From the NCBI GenBank assembly GCA_002900995.3, contig CM035312.1, positions 248,001-312,000 of the forward strand: a stretch of DNA of 64,000 nucleotides, in the 5' to 3' direction. This document shows, one piece after another, positions 44,557 to 54,971 of the stretch; position 1 is the first letter of the stretch; every line of letters begins with the position of its first letter. The notes below the pieces were generated by a model. That model made no database searches. It was not told the DNA's origin and saw only the letters and a list, made by a program, of their open reading frames with translations. Both the position numbers and the translations under genes were made by a program. Source of the DNA: Ganoderma boninense. Its lineage: Eukaryota > Basidiomycota > Agaricomycetes > Polyporales > Polyporaceae.

Positions 44557-46305
44557 CTACAGCAAGGCACCCACTGGCTCGAGCCCGCCGAACCCCCCGG
44601 CGGGGCCGTCGGCGTCATAGGCCAGCCGGCCCCGGAGGAACGTCTTCTCCACCCTTCCGCGCAGCGTGAGGCCCTCGTACGGCGTGAGCTTGTTCTTGAA
44701 GTTAAGCGACTCCTTCGTGACCTGTACGCGAGCGTCCACACATCAGCCAAGCATCGCAATGACATCAGCCAGCGCGCAGAAGCCTCCCTCCCCAGCTTCC
44801 TCCCCGGCGCGCACCACCCGTCTTCTCGATCCGGGGCCCGTACCTGAGTCTCCGCGTCCGGGTCCCACACGACGAGATCCGCGTCGTGCCCCGCCTGGAT
44901 CTTGCCCTTCCTGCCCTCCAGCCCGGCGTGCCTCGCCGTGCGCACGCACAGCCAGTCGACGACCCTCCCGATCCCGACGCCGCGCTTGCGCGCCTCCGTC
45001 CAGAGGACGCTGAGCCCGAGCCCGAGCGTGCTGATCCCGCCCCACGCCTGCATGACGTCGCCGTCGTCGAGGCGCTTGAGCGCGGCGACGCACGGGCTGT
45101 GGTCGCTGACGACGCAGTCGATCGTGCCGTCGAGCAGCGCGGCCCACAGCGCCTCGCGGTTCGCGTCGTCGCGCACGGGCGGGCAGCACTTGAACTCGGG
45201 GCGGCCGCGCGGGACGTGCTGCGCGGCGAGCGCGAGGTAGTGGAAGCACGTCTCGACGGTGAGCGGGAGCCCCGCGGCCTTGGCCGCGCGCACGAGCGGG
45301 AGCGCGGCGGACGCGGAGAGGTGCACGACGTGCAGCCGGAGCGCCGGGTACTGCGCGTGCAGCGCGGCGATCAGCGCGAGCGCGTCCACCTCGAGCTGCT
45401 GCGGCCGGGAGGCGAGGAACGTCGAGTACAGCGTGGGGTCTGCCGCCCCGGCTGTGGCAGACGGGGTGTGGCCCGTGTCGAGCTCGGCGTGGAAGCAGAG
45501 GACCGTGGACGTATTCTGCCACGGGCTGGGGTGAGCCTGTGGGGTGACGATCGGGGGGGGGGGGGGGGGCGCGTACCGTGAGCTCGTCCATGGCGAGGCG
45601 GAGATCGTGTTCGGTGACACACGGGAACTCCTGTTACGGCAGTAAGAACACGGGCCGTGGCTTCGTGGGCCCCGCAGGTGACTCACATCGACGCCGCTTT
45701 CGATGAGGAAGCACTTGAAGCCTCTCACGCCCGCGTCGACGAGCGGCCTGAGGTGAGCCTAATAGCCAGAAACGCTGATTAGCTTCGTCGAAGGAGGGGC
45801 GACCGCGCGGGCTACCTGGTTCTTAGGGATCACGCCGCCCCAGAACGCGACGTCTGTCCAGCACTGGCCACGGGCAGCGGTGCGTTTCTCCTCAAGGTTT
45901 GCGACGGTCGTGGTTGGGGGTATAGAGTTCAGGGGCATGTCTACCAACGTCGTAACGCCTCCGGACGCCGCTGCGCGGGTTCCCGTCCAGAAGCCTTCCC
46001 AGTCTGTGCGTCCGGGCTCGTTGAGGTGGACGTGTGCGCTGCGGCGAAGCATCAAACATAACATTCCTGATTTGGCGGGAGAATAGCGGCCAGTCCACTC
46101 ACTCGACGATCCCAGGGAGGAGATACTTGTCACCTACATCTATCCAATCGACGTCGTGCACCGCAGGGAAGTCGCTGCGTGCGCTGACTGTATTCAAGAC
46201 GTCAAGGATCCTGCCCTCCGTGACGTCTACGATCACGGTGGCGGGCTGGGGCTGTCCATCTCCGAGGACCACGTTGCGGCCCGTGAAAACACGTTTGATG
46301 GTCAT
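44557..46305 (-). CDS. DAL1: Allantoinase
   Basis: Zinc amidohydrolase that opens allantoin to allantoate in purine degradation. The first exon starts [10 protein letters not shown] and ends K-Y-L-L-P-G-I-V-E. The metal-binding residues expected of the family are present: H-x-H in A-H-V-H-L-N-E-P-G, the carboxylated Lys in V-R-G-F-K-C-F-L-I, His in L-C-F-H-A-E-L-D, His in V-V-H-L-S-A-S and Asp in V-V-S-D-H-S-P-C. The C-terminus has [12 protein letters not shown] and ends V-G-A-L-L. Introns are short. One begins with a donor followed closely by 17 C on the coding strand. Allantoin-type NCS1 permeases act upstream in the same pathway, and one lies about 14 kb to the left. Confidence 0.93.
45553..45569. 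repeat. Homopolymer G17 in an allantoinase intron
   Basis: Seventeen consecutive G on the plus strand (C on the coding strand) a few bases inside the intron that follows the exon ending M-D-E-L-T. It is prone to length variation and sequencing error. Confidence 0.95.
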
Positions 46306-47015
46306 TGTGTGAGCAGACCGGGGCTCGGTTGCAGCGAGGGGTGGTGAGGCTGGAGGAAGAGAGGATGGACGACGATGGCTGTTATCCAAACCGTATCGTG
46401 ATAGCGCCACGGAAGCATTTACTGCCGGATTGGGGAGGCGTCGTGGTTCGAACGAGTGCATGTGTGACGAGTGGATCCCAGCGGAGGACACGCGTCGTCA
46501 TCGTGGGCCCACAGCGGTCGGTGATGCGAGGCGGATTGAATGCGGGCAGGCAGCTTGGGAGTGCTCGAGACATGGCGTGGGTGTCTGCGGGCGGGGGCGC
46601 AGAATGCATGTTCTGTGTGTGCGGCGTGCGTTTCCCACCGCCATGTCCATACGGGGCTTGCCAGCACAGCATTGTGGTCTCTCTCTTGGATTCCCGCCGG
46701 TGATTGTCTTGTGCGCTGTCTCCCGTCTGCGCCACCTCCTCCCACCTCAACGCCCGCTCCAGCGACAGCCCACAGCAGTCGGCCATGACACAACCCTCTC
46801 TTGCGCCGGCCAGAATAGCCCAGGGCGTCCGATTAGTCGCCGTGCAGTACAATCCCATGAGAAAATGATCCCGCGTACCGTTGCCCCGGACCTCCGGGCG
46901 GTTGCTTTGGGAGCCGCGGCGAGCCAAGACGGCTCGCAGACCCGTAACGGCGTCCGTGACTTGTCTCCTCCAACCCCCACGTCCTCCCCGACGCCAACCC
47001 AGGCCCCGACTCGCC
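46306..47015. promoter_or_regulatory. Divergent promoter region of allantoinase and Yippee gene
   Basis: 710 bp between two divergent start codons. No TATA was evident for either gene. The spacer is open in several frames because of its GC content, but none is supported as a gene. Confidence 0.4.
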
Positions 47016-48259
47016 ATGTCCAAGCTGCCCTCCCCCTCATCACCGCCGTCGACCTCGCAGCTCGATCCTCTTGCGCAGGCCGGCCCCCCACGCGCCTTCG
47101 CGTGCGCCCAGTGCCACACGCGCGTAGCGCATACGGCCCGACTAGTCTCCACGGTAAGTGCGCGCCCAAGCCGCTGCTGCGTATCTGTCGCGAGTGTCGG
47201 ACGGCCTCGAGCTCCCTCCATGGTACGAGCACGAGCACGAGCACGGGCACAGGCGAGACAGCACGACCGCCATCATCGTCCGCATATCTTATGTCCTGCA
47301 AGCGAGAGTGTCTGACCCGGGCTGGCTGCGCAGGCATACCGCGGGCACGCAGGCAAGGCGGCCCTCTTCTCTGCAATGTGCGTCCGTCCTTTCTCCACCC
47401 CTCCCTCCCTCCCAGCGTTATTGTCTCGACGGTTTTCATTTCACGTGGCTGACCGAGCAATATGTTTATTGGTCGCCTTGGACCGCCGGGCGGTTTTTGT
47501 GTTTCGTTTCGTTTTGTTTTGTTTTCGTGACTGACTCCATCGTCGATCGCGCATGCACGCACGCAACGGACGCTCGTCATCGTCACGTCCGATTTTCGAT
47601 TTTCGATTTCGCCTTGTTTCGCCGCGCCACGGCTCCGACGCACGGACGTATGCACCCCTATCCCCGCTCCCGTCTCACCTGTTCTGTTCTGTTCTGTTTC
47701 CGTCTTTCCGCTGCTGTCGCCGTTTCGACGCACCACACCACACACCACACCACACCACACCCCACACCGCACCGTACCGCGCCGGCGAATCACCTGTACT
47801 GTGCTGTGCTGTGCCACACCTGTCTGCGCGTCCGCGCCGGGCAGGCAGAACGTCGCGCTGGACCCGCCCTCGATCCTGCTCATGGACTCGGGCGCGTACA
47901 CGATCCAGGAGTTCATCTGCGGCGCGTGCTCCGCGTACCTCGGCTGGAAGTTCCTGCGCGCGCACGACGGCCCCGAGCGCTGGAAGGAGGGCTCCTTCGT
48001 CCTCGAGCTCGACTTCGTCTCCGTCTCCCCTGCCCCCGCCTTCGCCGACGACCTCGACAGCTCAGACAGCCCCAGTCTCATCCCGCACAGGCGCACGATG
48101 TCCGCGGCGGACGTGCCGCGGCGGACGCAGACGCCCAAGGGCGTCGGGCAGGGCGTGCGGAGCGGCCAGGCGGCGCCGAGGCCGCAGACGCAGGTGCTCG
48201 TGCCGCGGAGAGGGGAGGGGGAGGAGTTCGACGGCGGGCCGTTCTGGACGCCGAGGTGA
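47016..48259 (+). CDS. Yippee/Mis18-type zinc-binding protein
   Basis: Yippee-fold protein of 198 aa from exons 47016-47153, 47334-47377 and 47845-48259. The two zinc-ligand pairs are C-A-Q-C (exon 1) and C-G-A-C (exon 3). Between them lie the family stretches G-H-A-G-K-A-A-L-F, N-V-A-L-D-P-P and S-G-A-Y-T-I-Q-E-F-I-C. After them come L-G-W-K-F-L-R-A and W-K-E-G-S-F-V-L-E. The roughly 85-residue C-terminal extension is disordered, Pro/Arg-rich. Yippee proteins are conserved nuclear proteins of poorly known function, with suggested roles in the cell cycle and in GID-type ubiquitin ligases. The second intron is long (467 nt) and rich in CACAC and TTTTG repeats. The small 44-nt second exon is needed for the zinc fold. 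Confidence 0.88.
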
Positions 48260-50572
48260 TCCACGGCGGGGCCACGCGTGGATGGTCACGGAGGTGGACG
48301 CGGATATGGGAGGATCGCGGAGTCCTGCAGACCAGAACAGACCAGACCGGACGAAGACCTAGAGATTCGCATTCGCATTCGATGTCGCCAGCAGGTCAGA
48401 GAGAGGAGGGGAGGGGGGGGCAGACAAGGCAGAGGGAGATTCAGAGGGAGAGTGGGAGGGAGAATGGGAGAATGGGAAGGCGCAGCACTGATTCGTTCGT
48501 TCGTCCGTTCGGGCTCGGGGACATTGTATACATCTGACATCATCACGCACTAGCTTACTTACCTGTTCAAGCTCTGGTTATAGTTCTGTTCGTGTATGCG
48601 CTTAATGGGCCGCCGCCGCCGCCTTTGTACACCAAATGCCACGTTATGTACATGTACATAGATAGATAGAGGATTCCGCTGCAACCAGGAGAAAATCGAG
48701 TCCACTTACTTACAGGACTGCGAAGCAAGTAGCTTGTGTGCACGCTGGGGTGTAGCGGCTGCGCCGGTGGCTACGCGTAAGTTACTTACGGGAGGACTCG
48801 CGATGCATGCGAGCCCGCCGGCAAGTTGAAGGGCCTCGGTGTCGGGGTCGGTATCGGCGACGGATATCGGAGCGCATCTTCCGTCTGGAAGTGTGCAATA
48901 TTCAATCATGGACTGCGCTGCCGAGTCGCAGGGAGGCGGCTCAGAACATACTGCACGGACGCAGCACGAATTCGAAGTACTAGCAAGTACTTGGTCGCGC
49001 ATCACGAGAAGCCTGCAGCCTAGCCCGCCCACACGCGTGACAGAATCGAAAATGATTCCATGAACGGGACTCGCGCAGGCCCAAGATAGAACAGACAGAC
49101 CGTAGACGCGACTTTCGAAGAAAAAAGAAGAAAGCGTCCGGGTGTGGAAGGGGGAGGGGGGGAAGGGGAGATACCGCGTGCAGCGAACGCTAAGTAAATG
49201 GAAATGTAAAATGCCAGCATCACTATCGCTACTTATCAGCAATACAGTACTACCCAGACTGTCGCCGCACCTCGCCTCGCCGTGCCTCCCCGAGGCGTAA
49301 GCATTGGCAATGGTTCTGAGAAGGCGTCCGCCAACGTAAGTACGCTGGCGCGAGGCGCAATACAGATACAGATACAGAGTCGCCGCCCACGAGTGTCGGC
49401 ACGCACACTTGTACTGGGAACGGCGCACCGTCCAGTGTCCACGCCGCATTCCCAGCGCGCAGCGTGCATTCGGCAGGACTTATGACATATATGAGCGAAG
49501 ATGGCAGGCGGAGTATCCCGGGCGGCGGGCGGCGGGAGGGTAAGGGAGGAGAGAGAGCGTGCCGAAGCTATGGCTATGTTCTTTTTCCACAGGGACGATC
49601 AGGGCGAGGAGCCGGCTCGGGCTGCTGCTTATTACGTGGTGGAGGGTGCCAGTGCGTGTAGCGTGCGCCTGGGAGCGGGCTGTTTCCATGGCGTGGCATG
49701 ACGACTGCCCGCGCTTCGAGAATAAGACCGCGCGCCCGTCCAGCGTTCGATATTCATATCCATATTCAATGGTAAGGTAGGTAGGGGCGATCCCAGAGCA
49801 GCGGGTGGATGATGCGCCGGGAGGAGTGGGGGAGGGGGGTTGGGAGTGGGAGTGGGAAAGGCAAGAGTTTCAAGCGTGCGTGCGTGCGCAGAGTCCGAGG
49901 CGGGCTACTAGCTGGGAAAGGCGAGTTTCCAGCCCCAGCATCACGCTGCCCTACATACACGCGACCGAGGAGGGGGGTGGAGAGGGGTGGCGGCCGGGAT
50001 CATGGATTGCATATGCGAGTCTGCGAGAAGGGCCGCGGAGAATTTCGGAAGCCCGCTGGCCCCTGGGGTGTGGGTACGGTCGATCGACGAGGGCGAGTAA
50101 GAAGTAAGCACCTGGACACTGGACAGCCAGCGCACGGTGCACACCACGTTCCAGCTGGCGGCAATCCTCGAGAACTAGAACTGCGTCTCAGACTCAAGGC
50201 TTCCCGAATCCCGACAGGGTGCCCGTGTGTCCTGCGGTCCACCATGCGGTGGGTGTAAGTAACGGCGTGTTCTGTCGACCAAGCCGTTAGCGTTCGTTTC
50301 CATGCTCGAGGGGAATTAGAGACGGGTTTCGATGGGCTGGGTATCGTATTATGTGGGCCGTTGAAAGGCTTCCTAGAATTGATTCTAAGCGGAGTACTGT
50401 ATCGAAGCCTTGCAGTGAGGATACGATAAAAACCCCGCAAAGTCAATTGAATGTCCATTTCCCAATTCTCTTACGTAAGACCGCGCTTCCGGAGCGAACG
50501 CGCCGAGTACCGCAACGGACGCAGGGTGGCTCACCGTTGCGCTGAACGTCCTCGATGCTTTCGACACAGACG
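48260..50572. other. 2.3-kb intergenic region with recurrent CTTAC words
   Basis: No gene is recognised. The words CTTACTTAC or TTACTTAC occur near 48553, 48704 and 48783, and a GATA run near 48660. Purine-rich G runs lie at 49150-49170 and 49830-49860. The last part is the promoter of the roadblock gene. Confidence 0.4.
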
Positions 50573-51220
50573 ATGTCCGACCCCCAAGCGACATCCACCG
50601 CGACGTCGCAACCCCATGCCACCTCTCCTGAGCTCGAGCAGACCCTGACGCTTCTCACATCCCACCGATCTGTGCTCGGATATATGCTGCTGTCGAGGGG
50701 GCAGCCCGTGACGATCATCCGCCACTCGGGCGTCGTCTTCGAGGGCGAGCAGGGCAAGAAGTACGCGAGCGCGATCGCGCGCATCGTGCACAGCGTGCAG
50801 ACGGGCTTGGAGGACGTCAGCGGCGGCCATACCGACGGTGTGAGTGTGCATATAATATACTCATTGTTGCTTGTTGCATAGTCCTCCCCCCCTCCCCCCA
50901 ATGAACCAATGTCTCACCGTGCGCTGACCCTGATGATGATGCCCCGCCCGGCTCGGACATCGTTTTTGCAGGACGAGTTGCGGTTCATGAGGATACGGAC
51001 AAAGCGGCACGAGATAATGATCTCCCCAGGTACGTTCCTTTGCCTGCTCGCGTCCAGCCGTGTATAACTATCTCCCTCCCCTCCCCCCCGGGCCAAATTC
51101 CTCTTGATCTCCGCGTGGAACGGGATGATGTGTGCTGACGATTGTCCCGGGGCGTTGCTTTGTCCCGGCCCTGCAGACGAACGCTATCTCCTCGCGGTCC
51201 TGCACGATCCGGCTACTTAA
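50573..51220 (+). CDS. Roadblock/LC7-type dynein light chain
   Basis: Small homodimerising light chain of cytoplasmic dynein that binds the intermediate chain. Exons 50573-50839, 50972-51029 and 51177-51220 give 122 aa. The roadblock core is clear: H-R-S-V-L-G-Y-M-L-L-S-R-G-Q-P near the N-terminus, K-Y-A-S-A-I-A-R-I-V in the long helix, then L-R-F-M-R-I-R-T-K-R-H-E-I-M and P-D-E-R-Y-L-L-A-V at the end. The N-terminal 20 residues are Ser/Thr-rich and not part of the domain. An in-frame ATG 18 bases upstream is possible. It looks intact. Confidence 0.9.
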
Positions 51221-53365
51221 CTCAACCCCTAGGCCTCTCCGCGTCTCCGCCGAGACGACCGTGGTCCGTCACCTTTATTAGCATTCCAGCCGCATTCCCT
51301 CTCTCGCTGTGCTTTGTTTGCCGCCCCTGCCAACGTTTCAGTACGATATCGATGTCGCACGTACCGCTCACGAATCACGAGTCACAAGACAGCCTGTAGC
51401 ATCCGGATACCATCACCATAAATTATCAGACACCGCCAGCCTGTTGGGATCGAACTCAGGAATCAGGACTGAGGACACCCTCGGAGTCGCATCGCCGGCG
51501 TTCGACGTCGCTCTCCCTCCTCCCCCCGCCCTTTTGCCATGTGTTTACGGTGCGCAATTGCACTTCGCAACTGCAGGCGCTGCCGCCGCTAGCCACCCGC
51601 GAATCGACTCCGAGTGCCACTACGGTGGAGCGGTTGGCAGCTTCTCTGCCGGTGTGGCCATCCGCATCGATATCAAGATTCATATGCCAGTGCGTGCGGG
51701 CCTGACTGAGTCTTGCCAAGGCGAGCCGAGGAGGCGCATCAGACCCACCCTCCCTACTTTCTCACTTGCCCAGAGCGGACGCGCGATCGGGCACTAGCTC
51801 AGTATGTATATGTAAGTAGCAGTAGCTGGAATCGAATCGAAGGCTCGACGTATAGACGTGGACGTGGACATGGACAATGGACGTCGACGTGTGTACCTGG
51901 CCGGGTCGGGGGGGGACAAGCACTGGCGCGTACAGTATCGGTATACAGTTAAGGACTATAGGATACGATCGCTCGGCGCCGCTGACAGCGACTTGCTTGC
52001 CGTGACATAGGACATAGCCTGCAGATCGCCAGTGGAATGAATCGAATAGCCCCACCGCTCGGCGCTGTGTGGCCACCGCTGCTTTTCTCGATATGTTATG
52101 TGGACGCGTTCAAACGCTCACGCGCCACGAACTGGGGGGCGCGGCGCACAGGCTGCGGGAGCCTAAGCGCAACCTCGGGGAGGACGCGGGGTGCGGCTAG
52201 TGGCAGAGTTGGCGCAGATGCGGAGGACGGTGGGCGTCGGTGGCGCATAATTGCGGACACGTGAGGGCGTTGAATGTTTGGCGACATAGGATTGGGGGGC
52301 AAGGAAGGGGGGAGGGTGGCTTCCAACAAATTACGGGACCATTCGGTGGTGGGCGATCGGGCTGTAGCCTGTAGCCTGTAGCCTGTCAGGACGCAGGACG
52401 GTGGAGGGGCAAATGAATGGCATTGGGCAGCGCGTCGGCCAATCGCACACCGTCCTGGGACGTCGGGCCTAGCTCGCGATTGGAGGACTGGCTGCTAGTG
52501 TGTGGTGGTGCACGATAAGTATCGCACTCAGGCAGGCTGCGTCTCTGGCCAGTCGGGACGCCGCGCGGGAGGGCGGGCAGGGGGCTGGCCTATGGGAATG
52601 CGCGTTGCCTAGGCGCTCCCGAGCTTTACGCTTTTTTTCTGTGGAATTCTGCCGGCGCCCAAGTCAAATTTTACCGTAGTCCTGTCCCCCCGGGCCCTCC
52701 TTGCCCCAGAACGCAATCCCCGCCCGCCGCCCTGGTTCAGCCAGCCCTCGGCTAGGATCCTCGTTTGAGGGTGCACGCACAGTCCCTGCAGTGCTCGCTG
52801 CACCGTCCCTCGCCTCGTGCCGCTGGGCTCGTGGGTGGGTTCTGCTGCATTGTCGCGTGGACGGGGACGAGCAGCCCGGCTCGCCTCGGGGCCCCGACCG
52901 CTGGGGCCGGGGCAGCGGCCGAATATTGGTTGTCGGGCGGCGAATAAGGGAGGAAAGTGGTGAAGAACCGCCTGGAGCGGGATCTCGATATTTGGACGCC
53001 ACACAAAGATTCTGTTCATCAAACGAGAGGATATTGGGCCCGATGCAATCGAGAGGGTGGAGATCCTCGATCGCGGGCGGAGACGCGCGCGAGGTCGTGC
53101 TCGACTGCCGTTGGCCCCGTCTCAGCCTCTGGATCTTCCCTTGCGCCCTTTTTTCGATTATATTCCTTCGCGCAACCGATGTCCGAGCCCAATCACTTGT
53201 TTAAAGATCCAACGCTCCTTCCTCTTCTCCCTTCCCTGTCAAGCCCTCCTCCTCGCATTTCGTATATCTCCTCCGCGCCCGCCACCCCCGTCTCCACCAC
53301 CCCGCGCTCCCCTCCCCGCCCGTCCCCCTTCTCTCGTGCACAAAACACACGCCTCCTCGCACGAC
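51221..53365. other. 2.1-kb upstream region of the Zn2Cys6 gene
   Basis: No gene is supported. A 7-bp tandem repeat CTGTAGC is present three times at 52362-52382. The stretch is unusually long for this genome's spacing and lies directly upstream of a transcription factor gene, so it is likely regulatory sequence or a long 5' UTR. Confidence 0.4.
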
Positions 53366-54971
53366 ATGCACACCTCTAATTCCAATGTCCGGCCCAGGAT
53401 GGGTGGCGAGCAACTCACTATCATGTTCGAGCATTGCACCGATCAACGCTACTACAGGGGTGACTCGGGCTCGGGCTCGGGCCGCTCCTCCCCCTCCACC
53501 TCTCTCCCATGCACCCCGGTAGATCTGTTTCCCCACTCCCCGCTCGACGTCGCCCTCGCCGCAGAGGACAGCTGGAACCTCATCCCCTACGACGTCCCCT
53601 GGGGCCCCGAATACTACCACTACCGCGCCGGCACCCTCCCCGGACCAGAGGGCGCGTGCATCTTCCTCCGTTCGCCGACCCCCTTGAAAAACCGGCGTAC
53701 CCAGAAGGCGTGCAACAAGTGCCGCCAACGCAAGGCCAAGGTACGCCCGTCCCCTTACGTCTTCGTACGCTCGCTAGAACCTTAAACTCTCTGCCTCTCC
53801 GTTTCTCCAGTGCTCCGGCTCGCGCCCCGCGTGCTCGCGCTGCATCGCCCGCGGGTACGTATGCGAGTACGTCGAGGAGGAGAAGCGCACGGCCCCGCAA
53901 AACGCAGCCCGCGCCCGCCGCCAGCGCGCGCACTCCGAGTGCTCCTCCGAGCCCGCCGAGACCGCCGACTCCCTCTCCGACTGCGACTCGTCCGACTACG
54001 TCCAGCCCAAGGAGGAGCCCGGCCTCTCCACGCCCGAGCTCTCCTTCGCCGAGCACGACATCCACGCGCACTCGCACTCGCCCGTCGGCTACCACCCGCA
54101 CCACCACGACGCGCACTACGGCTCGCTCGCGGCCGCGTACGAGTACGACGGCGCGGTGGGCGACGCGTACGCGGGCCACGAGCCCGCCGCGGCGCTCGGC
54201 GAGTACTACGAGCACGCGGCGTACGCCGACGGGCCTGCGGCGTACTTCGCCTCCGCGCCCGTGGGCGTGGGAGCCGGATCGGCGGCGCAGATGTACCACG
54301 AGGCTACCGACCCTCACGGCGCGGCGGCGTCCGTGCACGCGCCTCGCCCGGTGCGCTGCACGGGCTCGCCCGCGTTCCTCACGCCCGAGGAGCACCACCA
54401 GCTCGGGGCGTTCGCCGCCGCCGCCGACGCACACACACACATACACATACACGGACACGGGCACCACGCCCACGCCCACGCGCATCATGCGCGGGGGCTG
54501 CAGCACCACAACGACCCGATGCTGATCAGCCTCGCCGCTGCGGACGAGGCGGCGCCGCAGATGGCGCTTCCGCAGGTGCCGCTGATGCCGTCGCCGACGG
54601 ACCCTGCGCTCGACGCGGGCGCCGTGGAGTGAGTGTTGCGTTCCTTCCTTCCTGCTGACCCTGCCCCTTCTCCCCCCTCCCTCCCTCCTCCTTCGCCCCT
54701 CTCCCCAACGGTGCTTCCCCCGATGGTCGTCGCACGCCGCTGACGACACGCTTCTTTTTCCCCCAGGTACGCGCAGCAGCAGCAACAACAGCAGCAGCAG
54801 GAGATGTACTACTACCCCGGGGCCGGGGAGCCCGCGATGCAGTTCCCGTACCTGCAGTACCAGTACGCGGTGCAGACGTACTCGCCGACGGCGGCGGGCG
54901 GCCAGGACGAGCTCGCGTCCGGGCTGTACGCGATGCCGATGCCGATGCTGCCTGTTGGCATGATGGCGTAG
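53366..54971 (+). CDS. Zn(II)2Cys6 fungal transcription factor with His- and Gln-rich tracts
   Basis: Nuclear DNA-binding regulator of 465 aa from exons 53366-53740, 53811-54628 and 54767-54971. The zinc cluster is C-x2-C-x6-C-x6-C-x2-C-x6-C (A-C-N-K-C-R-Q-R-K-A-K then C-S-G-S-R-P-A-C-S-R-C-I-A-R-G-Y-V-C), split by intron 1 right after the basic stretch. The cluster sits about a quarter into the protein rather than at the N-terminus. There is no fungal-specific middle homology domain. The rest is low-complexity: Tyr/Ala-rich, a H-I-H-I-H-G-H-G-H-H-type alternating His tract, and a nine-Gln tract opening the last exon. A frame-compatible Met also occurs at about residue 12. Target genes are unknown. 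Long gene-free flanks on both sides fit a developmentally regulated gene. Confidence 0.9.

Noticed and set aside
44886..45581. 231-codon plus-strand open frame
   Set aside because: Antisense to allantoinase exons that contain the metal-binding residues in the correct minus-strand frame.
46747..48264. 505-codon minus-strand open frame
   Set aside because: It covers the Yippee exons and introns antisense. Composition is low-complexity Arg/Gly/Thr and it ignores the intron structure, so it is a GC-driven shadow.
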